Position numbers and translations under genes: made by a program | Shown here: piece after piece, positions 8,245-17,225 of the stretch | Layout of the letters: each line of letters opens with the position of its first letter | Position numbering within the stretch: the first letter of the stretch is position 1 | The notes under the pieces: model-generated | The model's database searches: none | Told to the model about the DNA's origin: nothing | The model's input: only the letters and a program-made list of their open reading frames with translations | Assembly: GCA_017624905.1 (NCBI GenBank) | Contig: JAGAMD010000024.1 | Coordinates: 1-64,000 of the forward strand | From: Clostridia bacterium | GTDB taxonomy: Bacteria > Bacillota > Clostridia > Oscillospirales > CAG-272 | Reading direction: 5' to 3' | Length of the DNA: 64,000 nucleotides

Positions 8245-8817
8245 ATGAATGTTTTTGATTGGGATGGTACAATATACCATGGCGACAGCTCAAAGGATTT
8301 TGTATTTTATTGCTTTAAAAAATATCCCAAAACAAGAAAAAACATCCCTAAGTGTCTGTTTTTTGGTGCATTATACGGTTTAAGAATAGTTAAAAAGCTC
8401 ACATTCAAGCAAAAGCTTTTTTCACTAGTTAAGGATATTGATGATATTGACAAGGCGGTGTCCGAGTTTTGGAATATACATAGAGATAAAATACATCATT
8501 GGTATCTCGAAATGAAGGAACCGGATGACGTTGTCATCTCAGCCTCACCGGAATTTTTGCTAAAACCTATTTGTGAAGAGCTAGGTGTTGGCACAATGAT
8601 GGCATCTAAAACTGACAAGCATACCGGAATTTTTGACGGTAAAAACTGCCATGGGGAAGAAAAGGTGCGTAGATTTAGAGAGCTCTTTCCAAACGAAGAG
8701 GTTGATGAGTTTTACTCAGATCTATACTGCGATACACCTATGGCAAAGTTAGCAAAACGAGCATTTATTGTAAAAGGCGAGGATATAAAGCCTTGGAAAG
8801 AATCAAAGCTAAAATAA
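8245..8817 (+). CDS. HAD superfamily phosphatase (HAD-IB, SerB-like)
   Basis: The 190-aa protein opens with the HAD motif I FDWDGT (Asp5, Asp7), has a motif II-like Ser in VISASPEF and a motif III/IV region EFYSDLYCDTPMA. A helical cap lies between motifs I and II, as in the phosphoserine-phosphatase-like HAD-IB group. Start chosen at ATG 8245, which has AAGGAG in front; earlier in-frame codons overlap the previous gene. Substrate unknown, possibly a small phosphomonoester. It may be cotranscribed with the CBS-domain gene. Confidence 0.8.
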   Translation: MNVFDWDGTIYHGDSSKDFVFYCFKKYPKTRKNIPKCLFFGALYGLRIVKKLTFKQKLFSLVKDIDDIDKAVSEFWNIHRDKIHHWYLEMKEPDDVVISASPEFLLKPICEELGVGTMMASKTDKHTGIFDGKNCHGEEKVRRFRELFPNEEVDEFYSDLYCDTPMAKLAKRAFIVKGEDIKPWKESKLK

Positions 8818-8820
8818 AAA

Positions 8821-8840
8821 ATGGATGCAAACGCATCCAT
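8821..8840. terminator. Bidirectional terminator
   Basis: Eight-bp stem ATGGATGC/GCATCCAT with an AAAC loop, A run before and T run after, between two convergent genes. Confidence 0.9.
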
Positions 8841-8844
8841 TTTT

Positions 8845-9357
8845 TTAAGCAAATTTTTTGATTATCTTGTAAAGAGGAGCAATAAGTAATGAAAGTACAA
8901 TATTGCCAATCATATGAGTAATGTCAAAGGGAATACCAACCATTATCCAAGCAATCATACCCTTAAAGGAAAGACCATACATAATAGCTTGTACAGGGGC
9001 ATATAGTGCACCATACAGAAGTCCGTGCAAAGCACATAAAACTGCTGAAATAATCGCCTTCGCCTTTATAGAAGCATCCTTAGGTATTAGCATAATAGCT
9101 CCCCAAAGTATCGTCCATATGTATAGATACGGAACCCACCAAAGATTAAAGCCCCCATATACTCCGGTTAAAAGCACATATACATAAATAGGAATTAGAG
9201 CCTTTTGTCTATATACAAGAGTAAACACAGCTATAAATAGCGCAATAGCGTGAATGTTTGGCAAAAACTCCATAAGCAGCTTGGACAAAAACATAATAGT
9301 GCCAAGCATAGAGAAGACAATAAGCTCTTTAGTTGATATCCATCTTTTTTGTTTCAT
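8845..9357 (-). CDS. ECF transporter S component (substrate-binding membrane subunit)
   Basis: The 170-aa protein has about five or six helices and the pattern of ECF S components: a charged start, STKELIVFSMLGTIMF in helix 1, and small-residue helices that would contact EcfT. Such proteins capture a vitamin or precursor and share the EcfA-EcfA'-EcfT energising module, which this organism encodes at 24.6-27.2 kb. Substrate not identifiable. It begins immediately after the cyclophilin stop, so the two are cotranscribed. Confidence 0.7.
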   Translation of the reverse strand: MKQKRWISTKELIVFSMLGTIMFLSKLLMEFLPNIHAIALFIAVFTLVYRQKALIPIYVYVLLTGVYGGFNLWWVPYLYIWTILWGAIMLIPKDASIKAKAIISAVLCALHGLLYGALYAPVQAIMYGLSFKGMIAWIMVGIPFDITHMIGNIVLSLLIAPLYKIIKKFA

Positions 9358-9828
9358 TTAGATTAATGTTACCTTTTTCATTCTCATATCAATAATAGGT
9401 CTGTCACGGAAGTCTGTTTTAACACCTGCAATCTCGTCGACAACCTCAATGCCTGAAACAACCTTGCCAAATGCAGCATACTGACCATCAAGGAACTTAC
9501 CATCAGCGTGCATAATAAAGAATTGTGATGATGCTGAGTTCATATTTTGGCTTCTTGCCATTGATATAACACCACGCACGTGAGAGATTTCATTTTTAAC
9601 ACCATTAGCTAAAAACTCACCCTTGATATTTTTATCAGAGCCGCCACAGCCTGTGCCTGTTGGGTCTCCGCCTTGAACCATAAATCCGGCTATAACTCTG
9701 TGGAATATAAGACCATCATAAAAGCCCTCTGAAACAAGCTTTTTGAAGTTGGCACAGGTGATAGGAGCCTTGTCCTCATAAAGCTCAATGTCAATAATTC
9801 CACCATTTTCCATTTCAATTCTAACCAT
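9358..9828 (-). CDS. Peptidyl-prolyl cis-trans isomerase, cyclophilin type
   Basis: The 156-aa protein is a compact cytoplasmic cyclophilin without a signal peptide. It has the active-site segment FHRVIAGFMVQGGDPTGTGCGG (shown in part: FHRV with the catalytic Arg), ASSQFFIM and DGQYAAFGKVV. It catalyses prolyl bond isomerisation during protein folding. Own promoter upstream; cotranscribed with the ECF S component. Confidence 0.95.
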   Translation of the reverse strand: MVRIEMENGGIIDIELYEDKAPITCANFKKLVSEGFYDGLIFHRVIAGFMVQGGDPTGTGCGGSDKNIKGEFLANGVKNEISHVRGVISMARSQNMNSASSQFFIMHADGKFLDGQYAAFGKVVSGIEVVDEIAGVKTDFRDRPIIDMRMKKVTLI

Positions 9829-9860
9829 TATAAAATACCTCGCAAAATTAATATATATTA

Positions 9861-9889
9861 ATTGTAACAGAGAATAGATAAAAAGTCAA
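9861..9889 (-). promoter_or_regulatory. Promoter for cyclophilin and the ECF S component
   Basis: Minus strand: TTGACT (9889-9884), 17 bp, TACAAT (9866-9861), about 33 bp before the start codon. Confidence 0.65.
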
Positions 9890-9980
9890 ATAAAAAAGAT
9901 AATATTTTATAACTTCCTTAATAATTTTTGCATTTTGGAAATATAACTAAAATATAGCGAAATTTCAAAAGGAAGCGTAT

Positions 9981-11069
9981 ATGGAAAAATACAAAAAAAT
10001 AGTGTTTTGGGGACTAAGTGTCGTAATTTTAATTGTTTTAGGATATCTTTTCTTTAGATACGTCTTTTCACTTTTGCTCCCGTTTATAGTCTCGTTCTTG
10101 GTGGTCGCTATGGCAAGACCACTGATAAACAAATTAAGCAAAAAAACAAAATTGAAAAAGCCGATAGTTAGTATCTTTGTGATTGTAATGGTAATGCTGA
10201 CACTTGGCTTGTTAATAGGTGTAATTGTTGCCATAACAGTTGAACAAATAGCTGATATAAGCGGAAAGATAATAGAAAATTTAAGTGGTGAAAGCAATTA
10301 TGTGTCATTGCTTTTTGATATTATTCGAACACTGCAAAATAAGCTTCCATTTCTTAATACATTACTTGGCAATGAGCAAGAAATTTACGATTTGGTTGTC
10401 GAGATGCTTCTTGATTTTGCAAAATCAATGAGTCAAAGATTGACAGATGCTATAGCAAAAATAATAGCATATTTACCCGGCTTTGCAGTTACTGCAATTG
10501 TGCTTATACTATCAACATTTTATTTTGCCAAGGACTATGATAAAATAGGCAATCAAATTTACAATTCACTACCGACAAGACTTGGAAAAATATTACTCAT
10601 ATTTAAAAATGACGTGCTTTTGGTGGTTACTAAATACCTAAAGTCATACACGATACTTTTACTCATCACCTTTGCACAGCTATATATAGGCTTTTTGATA
10701 GCAGGATTTGACAATGCTTTTGTCTTGTCGCTTATAATATCGCTTGTCGATACCTTGCCGATTTTAGGTGCAGCCAGCGTGCTTGTACCATGGGGAATAA
10801 TAATGATAATCAGCGGTAATTATCTCTTAGGAATTATTTTGCTAATCTTGGCTCTTGTAACTTATTTAACTCGTCAATTTGCCGAGCCAAAAATTTTAAG
10901 CTCACAAATGAATGTTCATCCGTTGATAACTCTACTCGCTATGTATATAGGAATAAAGGTGGCGGGATTTCTTGGACTTATAGTTGCACCGATTGTTGCT
11001 TTTATAATAAAAATTACAATTGAACGCCTTAATTATGAAAAAAATGTTGAAAAGGTCGAAAAACTGTGA
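9981..11069 (+). CDS. ytvI: AI-2E family permease, YtvI-like sporulation membrane protein
   Basis: The 362-aa protein has about seven membrane helices in the AI-2E/UPF0118 layout: two N-terminal hairpins, a soluble amphipathic middle (about residues 100-150) and a C-terminal bundle ending in LITLLAMYIGIKVAGFLGLIVAPIVA-type sequence with the family Pro/Gly pattern. In spore formers the single-copy relative of this size is often annotated YtvI (371 aa in B. subtilis). The gene symbol is tentative; a general AI-2E exporter cannot be excluded. AAGGAAG ribosome site before the ATG. Confidence 0.7.
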   Translation: MEKYKKIVFWGLSVVILIVLGYLFFRYVFSLLLPFIVSFLVVAMARPLINKLSKKTKLKKPIVSIFVIVMVMLTLGLLIGVIVAITVEQIADISGKIIENLSGESNYVSLLFDIIRTLQNKLPFLNTLLGNEQEIYDLVVEMLLDFAKSMSQRLTDAIAKIIAYLPGFAVTAIVLILSTFYFAKDYDKIGNQIYNSLPTRLGKILLIFKNDVLLVVTKYLKSYTILLLITFAQLYIGFLIAGFDNAFVLSLIISLVDTLPILGAASVLVPWGIIMIISGNYLLGIILLILALVTYLTRQFAEPKILSSQMNVHPLITLLAMYIGIKVAGFLGLIVAPIVAFIIKITIERLNYEKNVEKVEKL

Positions 11070-11075
11070 TATTAT
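11047..11075 (+). promoter_or_regulatory. Promoter for trpS
   Basis: TTGAAA (11047-11052), 17 bp, TATTAT (11070-11075) with a TG extended -10. It overlaps the end of the upstream permease gene, so trpS can be transcribed alone. Confidence 0.6.
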
Positions 11076-11111
11076 ATTAAATATAATTTCTATCAAGGGG
11101 ATTTTTTCAAA

Positions 11112-12116
11112 ATGTATAATGACAAGAAAGTAGTTTTCTCAGGTGTTCAACCATCAGGAAACCTAACAATAGGAAATTATCTTGGTGCTATTCGTAATTT
11201 TAGTGCATTTTCTGAGGAATATCACTGCTATTATTGTGTAGTTGATATGCATGCAATAACGGTAAGACAGGTACCGGCAGACCTACGTCGCAGGACCTAT
11301 GAGACACTTGCACTTTATATGGCTTGTGGTCTTGACCCACAAAAGAATACACTATTTGTACAAAGTCACGTGCCACAACACGCAGAGCTAGGTTGGATTC
11401 TTGATTGCTATACTATGTTTGGTGAGCTTTCCAGAATGACTCAGTTCAAGGATAAGAGTGCAAAGAATGCTGATAATATAAACGCAGGTCTTTTCACATA
11501 TCCTGCACTTATGGCAGCCGATATCTTGCTTTATCAAACTGAGCTCGTACCGGTTGGCTCTGACCAAAAGCAACACCTAGAGCTTGCAAGAGATATCGCA
11601 AACCGCTTTAACCAAGTATATGGTGAAACCTTTGTAGTGCCGGACGGATACATTTCAAAGGGCGGAGCAAGAATTATGTCTTTGCAAGATCCAAGTAAGA
11701 AAATGAGCAAGTCGGATGCAAACGAAAATGCAGTGGTTAGAATTCTTGACTCTAAGGATGATATAATTAGAAAGTTTAAAAGAGCAGTTACAGACTCGGG
11801 CAACTCAATCTCAGTTGGCGAGGGCAAGGAAGGTATTACAAACCTACTCAACATCTATACTTGCTTCACAGGCAAAACCATTGACGAGGCAGTAAAGGAA
11901 TTTGAGGGCATGGGCTATGGCGACTTTAAGCTTGCCGTTGGTGAAACCTGTGCTGATTCACTCGCCTCAGTTAGAGAAGAGTTTGCTCGTCTAATGGCAG
12001 ATAAGGCATATCTGGAAGAGGTTATGAAGCAGGGTGCTACCGATGCATATCGTCACGCAAGAAAGACAATGTCTAAGGTTAGACGCAAGCTCGGATTTAC
12101 TGAACTGAAAATGTAA
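11112..12116 (+). CDS. trpS: Tryptophanyl-tRNA synthetase
   Basis: The 334-aa protein is a class I synthetase of the expected length. The HIGH-type motif is in PSGNLTIGNYLGAI, and the KMSKS loop is KKMSKSDAN. FGELSRMTQFKDKS and TYPALMAADILLY are characteristic TrpRS segments. It charges tRNA-Trp with tryptophan. No T-box or other leader is visible; the start is preceded by AAGGGGA. Two hairpins follow the gene. Confidence 0.97.
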   Translation: MYNDKKVVFSGVQPSGNLTIGNYLGAIRNFSAFSEEYHCYYCVVDMHAITVRQVPADLRRRTYETLALYMACGLDPQKNTLFVQSHVPQHAELGWILDCYTMFGELSRMTQFKDKSAKNADNINAGLFTYPALMAADILLYQTELVPVGSDQKQHLELARDIANRFNQVYGETFVVPDGYISKGGARIMSLQDPSKKMSKSDANENAVVRILDSKDDIIRKFKRAVTDSGNSISVGEGKEGITNLLNIYTCFTGKTIDEAVKEFEGMGYGDFKLAVGETCADSLASVREEFARLMADKAYLEEVMKQGATDAYRHARKTMSKVRRKLGFTELKM

Positions 12117-12120
12117 TAAA

Positions 12121-12145
12121 AAGAGGTCGCTTTGACCTCTTTTTT
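12121..12145 (+). terminator. Terminator of trpS
   Basis: AAGAGGTC/GACCTCTT stem with a short loop and T run, 4 bp after the stop. Confidence 0.9.
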
Positions 12146-12155
12146 AGTTAACAAA

Positions 12156-12180
12156 AAAGTCACGGAAAAACCGTGGCTTT
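12156..12180 (+). terminator. Second hairpin after trpS
   Basis: AAAGTCACGG/CCGTGGCTTT stem (one wobble) with an AAAAA loop, followed by TTTT. A backup terminator is likely. Confidence 0.6.
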
Positions 12181-12216
12181 TAAATTGTCATCATTTTTGA
12201 AAATACCTCGAATATT

Positions 12217-12294
12217 GCCTCCTTTGTGCAAAGGCACCCGTCAGGGCGTGCATTATATGTAGAGGTGGCACACATAAGTGTGACGGAGGGATTG
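12217..12294. repeat. Degenerate palindromic intergenic element
   Basis: Three short hairpins stand in a row: CCTTTGTGCAAAGG (12221-12234), GCACCC...GGGCGTGC (12234-12251) and CACACATAAGTGTG (12269-12282). The last is framed by GAGGTGG and ACGGAGGGATTG. This frame resembles a small dispersed palindromic repeat that I recall from many Clostridia genomes; no second full copy is in this window. No coding potential. Confidence 0.4.
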
Positions 12295-12297
12295 AAA

Positions 12298-12322
12298 AAG
12301 ACCACAGTAAAACCGTGGTCTT
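12298..12322 (-). terminator. Terminator of the response regulator gene
   Basis: AAGACCAC/GTGGTCTT stem with a nine-base loop. On the minus strand the stem runs into TTTTT, just after the stop at 12331. Confidence 0.8.
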
Positions 12323-12330
12323 AAATAAAT

Positions 12331-13035
12331 TTAGTCATTATTTTGTGAGAAAACCTCAAATTTGTAGCCAACGCCCCAAATTGTACGAAGCTCCCATTTT
12401 GTTGAAACTCCTGCAAGCTTTTCACGTAGACGCTTGATATGTACGTCAACAGTACGTGAATCTCCTAGGTAGTCAAAGCTCCAAACCTTGTTAAGAAGCT
12501 GATCTCTTGTGAAAACTCTGTTAAAGTTTTTAGCAAGGAAGTGAAGTAGCATAAACTCCTTGTTAGGGAGGTCAATGCTTTCTCCCTTGATTTTCAACTC
12601 GTGGTTTGAAAGGCTAATCTCAAGGTTGTCAAACTTTAGTGTGTCCTTGTCTGTATGAACCTCCATAACACTGTATCTACGGAGAACAGCCTTAACACGA
12701 GCTAAAAGCTCTTGCATATCAAATGGCTTAACAACAAAGTCGTCCGCACCTAATTCAAGCCCAAGCACCTTATCAAAAACGCCACCCTTTGCAGTAATCA
12801 TAATCATAGGCTTATTTGAATTTGCTCTTATCTCACGACAAACATCTGTTCCGTCCTTTTTAGGGAGCATAAGGTCAAGCAAAACAATATCAGGATCATA
12901 GCTTTTAAACAAACGCATTCCTTCAACGCCGTCGTTTGCAATTGCTACATCATATCCTTCGTTACGGAAATATACCTTGATTAATTCGCAAATGTTTACA
13001 TCATCGTCTATAACTAGCATTTTTGTGCCGAGCAT
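12331..13035 (-). CDS. Response regulator, OmpR/PhoB family
   Basis: The 234-aa protein has a receiver domain (residues 1-120: acidic pocket Asp10-Asp12, phosphoacceptor Asp54, Lys103 in VVKPFD) and a C-terminal winged helix (about 135-230, with FTRDQLLNKVWSFDY and GDSRTVDVHIKRLREKL). It binds DNA when phosphorylated. The likely partner kinase is at 14445-16097, but ychF lies between them and the regulator faces the other way. That is unlike the usual phoP-phoR tandem. Its consensus-like promoter is in the 284-bp divergent region. Confidence 0.93.
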   Translation of the reverse strand: MLGTKMLVIDDDVNICELIKVYFRNEGYDVAIANDGVEGMRLFKSYDPDIVLLDLMLPKKDGTDVCREIRANSNKPMIMITAKGGVFDKVLGLELGADDFVVKPFDMQELLARVKAVLRRYSVMEVHTDKDTLKFDNLEISLSNHELKIKGESIDLPNKEFMLLHFLAKNFNRVFTRDQLLNKVWSFDYLGDSRTVDVHIKRLREKLAGVSTKWELRTIWGVGYKFEVFSQNND

Positions 13036-13077
13036 AAATAAACCTCCAAGAAAAGTATAAATATTAAATCTTTATGA

Positions 13078-13106
13078 ATTATAACACATAAATTTGCAAT
13101 TGTAAA
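13078..13106 (-). promoter_or_regulatory. Promoter for the response regulator
   Basis: Minus strand: TTTACA (13106-13101), 17 bp, TATAAT (13083-13078). The rest of the 13036-13319 divergent gap is very AT-rich and shows no further gene. Confidence 0.7.
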
Positions 13107-13249
13107 TAAATTTTTAACAAAAAGTCGTTAATTTTTTAAACTTTTTTCACAACTTATTATTATTTTACAGTACTAATGTGAAAACTATGTGAACATATAG
13201 TGTAATAATAATAAAAATATACACTTTTATAAAAATTTTACACATATAC

Positions 13250-13278
13250 TTGCACGAAATAAAAAAATAATGTATAAT
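13250..13278 (+). promoter_or_regulatory. Promoter for ychF
   Basis: TTGCAC (13250-13255), 17 bp, TATAAT (13273-13278), 42 bp before the ATG. Confidence 0.65.
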
Positions 13279-13319
13279 TACAATGATAAATAATATTATA
13301 GACAATTAAGAGGTAAAAA

Positions 13320-14411
13320 ATGAAACTAGGTATCGTAGGACTACCAAATGTAGGTAAAAGTACATTATTTAACGCGCTGACAAATGCAGGAGCACAAAGT
13401 GCAAACTATCCGTTTTGCACAATTGAGCCAAACGTTGGTGTTGTTGCAGTTCCGGACTCACGTCTTGATGTGCTTGCAAAAATGTATAATCCGGAGCTAT
13501 ACACTCCGGCTGTAATTGAGTTTGTAGATATCGCAGGTCTTGTTAAGGGTGCGAGTAAGGGAGAGGGACTAGGAAACAAGTTCCTATCTCACATAAGAGA
13601 GGTTGACGCAATTGTACATGTTGTACGTTGCTTTGAAAATACAGACATTATCCATGTTGATGGAAACATCAATCCGCTTCGTGACCTTGAAACAATCAAC
13701 CTAGAGCTTATATTTTCCGATATGGAAATTCTTGAAAGAAGAATTGACAACGTAAAGAAGGCTATGAAGGGCGATAAAACTCTTGCTCCAAAGGTAGCAC
13801 TATATGAAAAGGTTATGAAGGTGCTTGAGGAAGGCAAGAGTGCAAGAAGCCTTGATTATGATGAGGAAGAACAAGCGTGGATTAGCGAGGTAGCTCTTTT
13901 ATCAATTAAGCCTGTAATATATGCAGCTAATATTAGCGAATCAGACATAGGTAACCTAGATAGCAATCAATTCTATCAAAGTGTACTAGAGTTTGCAAAG
14001 AGTGAAAAGAGCGAGGTTATCCCTGTTTGTGCAGAAATCGAGGCTGAAATTGCCGAGCTTGAAGACGAGGAGAAGGAAATGTTTCTTTCTGACCTTGGTA
14101 TTGCTGAAAGTGGTCTTGATCGTCTTATCAAAGCAAGCTATTCACTACTTGGACTTATAAGCTATCTAACAGCAGGACCAAAGGAGGTTCGTGCTTGGAC
14201 TATCACAAAGGGAACAAAGGCACCGGGTGCTGCCGGCAAAATTCACTCTGATTTTGAAAGAGGATTTATTCGTGCAGAGATAGTTTCTTTTGATGATTTA
14301 GTTGCCTGTGGTTCAATGAACGTAGCTAAGGAAAAGGGACTTGTTCGTTCCGAGGGCAAGGAATATGTAATTAATGACGGAGATATTGTTCTGTTTAGAT
14401 TTAACGTATAA
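13320..14411 (+). CDS. ychF: Redox-regulated ATPase YchF (Obg family)
   Basis: The 363-aa protein begins MKLGIVGLPNVGKST with its Walker A at residues 8-15. It has the YchF-specific FVDIAGLVKGASKGEGLGN switch region, AANISESD where other G proteins carry NKxD (which makes it prefer ATP), a coiled-coil middle and a C-terminal TGS domain (KEVRAWTITKGTKAPGAAGKIHSDF in part). It associates with ribosomes and is linked to oxidative-stress and translation control. It heads a likely operon with the kinase 33 bp downstream. Confidence 0.97.
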   Translation: MKLGIVGLPNVGKSTLFNALTNAGAQSANYPFCTIEPNVGVVAVPDSRLDVLAKMYNPELYTPAVIEFVDIAGLVKGASKGEGLGNKFLSHIREVDAIVHVVRCFENTDIIHVDGNINPLRDLETINLELIFSDMEILERRIDNVKKAMKGDKTLAPKVALYEKVMKVLEEGKSARSLDYDEEEQAWISEVALLSIKPVIYAANISESDIGNLDSNQFYQSVLEFAKSEKSEVIPVCAEIEAEIAELEDEEKEMFLSDLGIAESGLDRLIKASYSLLGLISYLTAGPKEVRAWTITKGTKAPGAAGKIHSDFERGFIRAEIVSFDDLVACGSMNVAKEKGLVRSEGKEYVINDGDIVLFRFNV

Positions 14412-14444
14412 TAAAAACCTTTAATACTAAGGGAGGAGGGCAAA

Positions 14445-16097
14445 ATGAAAAGATATTTAAAGAGTATCCATACAAGATACATGCTAACCTTTATGGCTAT
14501 TATGATACTCACTATTTTGATTTTAGGTATTATAATTGCAAGTATCGTTTCAAATTTCTCCCTTGATATGAAGCTGAAAGAGGTTTATTCTGCCCATTCT
14601 AAGGCAAGCTATTACTTTAAGCCGGACGAAAAAAATGGTAAGCTTCCGCAAATTTCAGATCCGCAAACAGGTGGACTTGATAGTGAGCTTGATGAAATCC
14701 TTGACACAATTTTGCTAGTATCTCCACAGTCAGGTATACTTGTTTTTGACGATAAGGGTGATTTGCTTTTATATGCCGCCAAGGATGGAGAAAACAACGT
14801 AATTTCTCAAAAATATGAAGAGGGAAAAATCCCTAATTTAATTCAAAAACAGACACTTCCTAAGGGATTTTTGCAGGATTTGATGAGTGAAGGTGGTGTA
14901 ATATCAGGTAATACCACACTTGATGGATATTTTAGGAATGAGGTGTATGTTTATGCATCTGCCATTACAACCAAGGTAGAGGTTGAAAATGATACTGATG
15001 CCGACGGAAGCACTAACACCTCTACATCAACAGGAAGCACCGATACAGATATAGTTGAAAATGAAACCGAAAATGAAGATGAAGGTGCTTGGGAGGATGT
15101 ATTGCTTGGTGCTATAGTTTGCTATGATCCGGGAGAGACCGAAGAGGACAAAATGATGGAGAGAATGATGGTAGCTATCATTTCAACTCTAATTTGGATT
15201 ACAATAGCCTCACTTGTGGCTATTTATGGAGTAAGCTATTATACAATGAGACCTCTTCGTGAAATCGGCCGTGCAGCAAAGAGCTTTTCACGCGGTAAAT
15301 TTAATGTAAGAGTAAAGGTGAGAGGCAACGATGAGTTAGCTGAGCTTGCGGACTCCTTTAATAAAATGGCAATTGCTATTGAATCGAAGGATGAAATGCA
15401 AAAGAACTTCCTTTCTAATGTTTCTCACGATCTTAAAACTCCTATGACAACCATAGCAGGATTTGTTGACGGTATTCTTGATGGAGCAATCCCGAAAGAT
15501 AAGCAGGATTATTATCTCAACATAATTAAAAACGAGGTTAAAAGACTCAGCCGTTTGGTAACCTCACTTCTTGACATTTCTCGTTTGCAGTCAGGTGAGA
15601 GAAAGTTTGAGTTTAAGCAGTTTAACATTTGTGAGCTAACTCGCCAAACAGTTCTTTCGTTTGAAAATCAGCTTGAGGAAAAGAAGCTTGATGTTGAGTT
15701 TGACGTTGATGATTTTGATATGATGGCATATGGCGATAAGGATGCTATCAATCAGGTTATTTACAATCTTTGTCACAATGCTATTAAATTCTCATATGAT
15801 GGTGCAAAATATAAGGTTAGCCTAAAATATGAGGACGAAAAAACAATAAGATTTACAATGTTCAATGAGGGTATCGGCATAACAAACGATGACTTGCCAT
15901 TTGTTTTTGACCGATTCTATAAGAGCGACAAGAGTAGAGGACTTGATAAGAGTGGAACAGGTCTTGGATTGTTCATTTCAAAGACAATCATTGATGCACA
16001 CTCACAAAGCATCATTGCAAAGAGCGAATATGAAAAATGGTGTGAAATGTCATTTACGATCGCAAGAAACAGCCCATCAAAAGGAGAGGAACAATGA
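14445..16097 (+). CDS. Sensor histidine kinase (two transmembrane, HAMP)
   Basis: The 550-aa protein has a first helix at about residues 12-34, an extracytoplasmic domain of about 200 residues, a second helix at about 245-268, HAMP (about 270-320), HisKA with phosphoacceptor His328 in NVSHDLKTPM, and an HATPase domain with N, G1 (GIGITNDDLP) and G2 (GTGLGLFI) boxes. The sensor region contains a Thr/Ser/Asp-rich low-complexity stretch (about 180-215) like the linkers of the secreted proteins here. Its probable partner is the regulator at 12331-13035. The signal sensed is unknown. Confidence 0.93.
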   Translation: MKRYLKSIHTRYMLTFMAIMILTILILGIIIASIVSNFSLDMKLKEVYSAHSKASYYFKPDEKNGKLPQISDPQTGGLDSELDEILDTILLVSPQSGILVFDDKGDLLLYAAKDGENNVISQKYEEGKIPNLIQKQTLPKGFLQDLMSEGGVISGNTTLDGYFRNEVYVYASAITTKVEVENDTDADGSTNTSTSTGSTDTDIVENETENEDEGAWEDVLLGAIVCYDPGETEEDKMMERMMVAIISTLIWITIASLVAIYGVSYYTMRPLREIGRAAKSFSRGKFNVRVKVRGNDELAELADSFNKMAIAIESKDEMQKNFLSNVSHDLKTPMTTIAGFVDGILDGAIPKDKQDYYLNIIKNEVKRLSRLVTSLLDISRLQSGERKFEFKQFNICELTRQTVLSFENQLEEKKLDVEFDVDDFDMMAYGDKDAINQVIYNLCHNAIKFSYDGAKYKVSLKYEDEKTIRFTMFNEGIGITNDDLPFVFDRFYKSDKSRGLDKSGTGLGLFISKTIIDAHSQSIIAKSEYEKWCEMSFTIARNSPSKGEEQ

Positions 16098-17215
16098 CAC
16101 TAGAGTATGTTGCAACCTGTCTTTTTGGGCTTGAAGGACTCCTCGGCGAGGAGATTGAAAAGCTTGGCTACAAGCGTACAGAAACTATGGATGGTAGAAT
16201 TAGCTTTTTAGGTGATGAAAATGCCTTAGCTAGAGCTAGTGTCAACCTACGCTTTGCTGAAAGAATTTATATCAAAATCGGTGAGTTTTATGCTACTACC
16301 TTTGATGAACTGTTTGAGGGCACAAAAAAGCTCCCTTGGAGCGATTGGATAGGAAAGAGTGATGCTTTTCCCGTTAGAGGGCATTCGATAAAGAGTACAC
16401 TGTTTTCAATTCCGGATTGCCAAAAAATCATAAAAAAGGCAATAGTATCAAATTTGTCAAATAAGTACGGCGTTTCTTGGCTTGAGGAAACAGGCATAAA
16501 ATACCAAATCGACTTTTTTATATTCAAAAATAGATGTACTTTAATGATAGATACCTCCGGTACGCCTCTTCATAAAAGAGGCTATCGACCAAGGTCGAAT
16601 GAAGCACCAATAAGGGAAACACTTGCTTGTGCTATGGCAAAGCTGTCAAGACCACGCGAGGATGTTCTGTTTTGGGATCCGTTCTGTGGCTCCGGCACAA
16701 TAGCTATTGAGGCTACAATGCTTATGCTTAATATAGCACCGGGTATAAATCGTCATTTTTCTTTTGAGGAATTTCCACAGCTAAACAAGCAAATATTGTT
16801 AGATGCAAGGGATGAGGCAAGAGCAAGTATTGTTACTGACAGCTCATTTGAAGCATATGCCTCTGATATTGATCCTGAGTGCGTTGAAATCGCTACTGAA
16901 AATGCTCGTAATGCAGGTGTTTCGAAAAATATTAAAATATTCCAAAGAGATGCCTTGACAATTACAACAGAAGGTCGTCGTGGTACGATAGTTTGTAATC
17001 CACCATATGGCGAAAGGCTATTTTCTATGAAGCAAACAGAGGAGCTATATAGAAAAATGGGTAAGCATTTTGCCACTCTTGACAAATGGCAACAATATGT
17101 AATGACAAGTCATGAGAATTTTCAAAATTTGTTTGGCAGACGTGCAGACAAGGTAAGAAAGCTTTATAACGGAATGATACCTTGCTATTTCTATCAATTC
17201 TTTAAAAATAAATGA
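16094..17215 (+). CDS. THUMP-domain class I rRNA methyltransferase (YpsC/RlmL-like)
   Basis: The 373-aa protein has an N-terminal THUMP-like RNA-binding region (residues 1-160), then a Rossmann methyltransferase with SAM loop DPFCGSGTIAIEA and catalytic NPPYGERL, typical of N2-guanine or N6-adenine RNA methyltransferases. Relatives in Firmicutes are YpsC; in Escherichia coli the matching half of RlmL modifies 23S rRNA G2445. The ATG overlaps the kinase stop by 4 bp (ATGA), so translation is coupled. Confidence 0.9.
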   Translation: MTLEYVATCLFGLEGLLGEEIEKLGYKRTETMDGRISFLGDENALARASVNLRFAERIYIKIGEFYATTFDELFEGTKKLPWSDWIGKSDAFPVRGHSIKSTLFSIPDCQKIIKKAIVSNLSNKYGVSWLEETGIKYQIDFFIFKNRCTLMIDTSGTPLHKRGYRPRSNEAPIRETLACAMAKLSRPREDVLFWDPFCGSGTIAIEATMLMLNIAPGINRHFSFEEFPQLNKQILLDARDEARASIVTDSSFEAYASDIDPECVEIATENARNAGVSKNIKIFQRDALTITTEGRRGTIVCNPPYGERLFSMKQTEELYRKMGKHFATLDKWQQYVMTSHENFQNLFGRRADKVRKLYNGMIPCYFYQFFKNK

Positions 17216-17225
17216 TTAAAAAAAC

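Noticed and set aside
11070-11111. Possible T-box leader before trpS
   Set aside because: Only about 40 bp separate the genes, with no T-box consensus or specifier hairpin.
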